From Desulfuromonadaceae bacterium (GTDB lineage Bacteria > Desulfobacterota > Desulfuromonadia > Desulfuromonadales > SZUA-401): 7,989 nt of DNA. The position numbers were made by a program, and so were the translations under genes. Of the stretch, positions 6,956-7,989 are shown piece after piece (position 1 is the stretch's first letter; every line of letters begins with the position of its first letter). The notes beneath the pieces were generated by a model. That model saw only the letters and a program-made list of their open reading frames with translations, was not told the origin of the DNA and did no database searches. The stretch is from the NCBI GenBank assembly GCA_003246035.1, contig QKBP01000104.1, positions 1 to 7,989 of the forward strand. Direction: 5' to 3'.

Positions 6956-7884
6956 GCCGCCGATAAAATGGCAAGAAGCTCTTCGGGGCGGGTGATGCTG
7001 TCACGGAACTGCGGGCGGAGGCGCTCGATATACGCATCTGCTTCCTGTGCCGAGATCTTTCCCTCCTGCCAGAGGAGGTGAAGGTTTTTGCGCAGCATGC
7101 GTCCGGCGTCCAGAGCTCTCTCCCCGGTTGGGTCGGCTTGCAAGAAGGGGCTGGTTTCTGGGTCGCTCAGGATGCTGAGGCTGGCCGAACGTGCGAGGTC
7201 GAAATATTCTTCGGCATTTTCAAGCCCGAGGGGGTACCGGGAGTTAACCGCGAGGGATCGGAGCATTTTCTGCCAGTGCTGCAGGCGCGAGAGCAGAAGG
7301 ATCGAGTTGAACAGCCTCTTGTTGGTGGTGAACGAGAAGAGGGTGTTTGCCAGCACCTGCCGCATCATCTGGTCGTTGTCACTGAAGTCTTTACGGGCCA
7401 GCGTCCTGGCGATGTCCCAGACTTCCTGATCGACCAGTGATTCGTAGCGCATCTCCCAGTAAGTGTGTTTCAGCAGCACGGTGTTGAAGGAGCGGATCAT
7501 CTTGACCGGAACAAAATAGGAGTGTGCGATTGTGTCGGCGGCGAGGTGGGAGAGATATCCCCAGGCGCAGGCCACCTGGTTGTCGTTTTTCGCCGCGGCA
7601 AGGATCTGCTTCGCCATGCGCCAAGAGTGGCAGTGCTTCAGGTAATGGGTATATTTTTTCCCGAGGGTAATGTCGGCGCTGATACAGCCGTAGAGGAAAT
7701 CGTAGGGGCAGGCAGCGAGGATGTTCTGAAGTTGCCGTGAGAAGAGCGCCAGGTTGTCGAGGGCGTACATCCCAACCTGGAGATGAACGCCGACTCCCCA
7801 GGCAAACGCAGATGTCGGGGTCGCAACCAGTCCCAGCGAGACCAGCAGCAAAAAGACGAATTTGAAGTAGCGAGCCTTCGTCAT
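6952..7884 (-). CDS. exported zinc-dependent phospholipase C-like protein
   Basis: The 310-residue protein has a clear signal peptide: basic start KARYFK, hydrophobic core about residues 9-21, and cleavage site AFA before W29. In bacterial zinc phospholipase C the mature N-terminal Trp itself binds zinc, and cleavage here would expose exactly W29. The other eight ligand positions can be matched in order: H34, D71, H86, the H113/D117/H121 group in SHLAADTIAH, and H140/E144 in HTYWE. The set is therefore apparently complete, though H80 or H84 could replace H86. It is predicted to be periplasmic or secreted. The C-terminal 150 residues are less typical, and the substrate may be a phospholipid or another phosphoester. 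The ATG at 7884 is the only usable start because in-frame TAG and TAA codons lie just upstream; no clear Shine-Dalgarno is present. It is the only minus-strand gene here and has its own promoter. Confidence 0.82.
   Translation of the reverse strand: MTKARYFKFVFLLLVSLGLVATPTSAFAWGVGVHLQVGMYALDNLALFSRQLQNILAACPYDFLYGCISADITLGKKYTHYLKHCHSWRMAKQILAAAKNDNQVACAWGYLSHLAADTIAHSYFVPVKMIRSFNTVLLKHTYWEMRYESLVDQEVWDIARTLARKDFSDNDQMMRQVLANTLFSFTTNKRLFNSILLLSRLQHWQKMLRSLAVNSRYPLGLENAEEYFDLARSASLSILSDPETSPFLQADPTGERALDAGRMLRKNLHLLWQEGKISAQEADAYIERLRPQFRDSITRPEELLAILSAA
7056..7089 (+). terminator. candidate intrinsic terminator of the coaBC operon, inside the phospholipase gene
   Basis: CCTCCT (7062-7067) pairs perfectly with AGGAGG (7073-7078) around the loop GCCAG. 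After one C/T mismatch the stem continues through 7056-7060 with 7080-7084 (three Watson-Crick and two G-T pairs). TTTTT (7085-7089) follows directly. It lies about 100 bases after the coaBC stop and is antisense to the 3' part of the phospholipase gene. No other terminator was seen nearer the coaBC stop. Confidence 0.5.
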
Positions 7885-7917
7885 ATCGGCGCCGTCGAGT
7901 TCGTGGAGTTACTACCA

Positions 7918-7946
7918 AGTATAAACAATATGCCTAAAAGTCTGAA
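7918..7946 (-). promoter_or_regulatory. sigma70-type promoter of the phospholipase gene
   Basis: On the minus strand TTCAGA (7946-7941, 4 of 6 matches to TTGACA) is followed by a 17-base spacer and TATACT (7923-7918, 5 of 6 matches to TATAAT). Transcription would start near 7911, giving a leader of about 27 bases before the ATG at 7884. The surrounding DNA is notably AT-rich compared with the rest of the window. Confidence 0.6.
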
Positions 7947-7989
7947 ACAGGAAATCTCATCAGAGCTGTCAGCCGTTCGCGGGCTGTTC
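7930..7989 (+). CDS. possible 5' end of an unidentified gene, cut by the window edge
   Basis: An ATG at 7930 opens 20 codons that run to the window end without a stop (MPKSLKQEISSELSAVRGLF). They read like a charged amphipathic N-terminal helix. I cannot name the family from 20 residues; a type-4 uracil-DNA glycosylase N-terminus would look broadly similar, but this is a guess. No good Shine-Dalgarno is seen, and the phospholipase -35 element would lie inside the frame, so the true start may be elsewhere or the frame may be chance. Confidence 0.3.
   Translation, partial: MPKSLKQEISSELSAVRGLF

Overview
The window looks like chromosomal sequence from a GC-rich Gram-negative bacterium. The gene families present (a receiver-fused histidine kinase, a COG2509-type flavoprotein, a YhaM-like OB-HD protein, CoaBC and a secreted zinc phospholipase C-like protein) would fit the Desulfuromonadales/Geobacterales and relatives. 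That placement is inferred from gene content and style, not from a marker gene. No rRNA, tRNA, CRISPR array, insertion sequence or phage gene was seen. Coding density is very high.

Layout: (1) Positions 1-218 are a leader with a good sigma70-type promoter (168-195) and a strong Shine-Dalgarno. (2) A short signalling operon holds a stand-alone receiver domain protein (219-590) and a universal stress protein (616-1062), and ends in a textbook intrinsic terminator (1084-1110). (3) A second plus-strand operon, with its own candidate promoter, has five genes: receiver-histidine kinase (1195-2385), FAD-dependent oxidoreductase (2382-3971), OB-fold/HD phosphohydrolase or exoribonuclease (3968-5104), metallo-beta-lactamase-fold hydrolase (5101-5724) and coaBC for coenzyme A synthesis (5756-6955). 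Its first four genes are joined by three consecutive 4-base stop/start overlaps. (4) A convergent minus-strand gene (6952-7884) encodes an exported zinc-dependent phospholipase C-like protein with a good promoter at 7918-7946. (5) The last 60 bases may hold the start of another plus-strand gene.

How they may work together: the first operon and the kinase suggest a soluble, cytoplasmic phosphorelay plus stress response. The second operon is mostly housekeeping: CoA synthesis, thioester or glyoxal-type hydrolysis, RNA or nucleotide turnover, and a flavoprotein of unknown substrate. The translational coupling implies that the kinase is co-expressed with these metabolic genes. This may be genome compaction and does not prove a shared pathway.

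The most unusual structure is the coaBC/phospholipase junction. The two convergent stop codons share bases, there is no intergenic space, and each transcript appears to have its terminator hairpin buried in the 3' coding end of the opposing gene.
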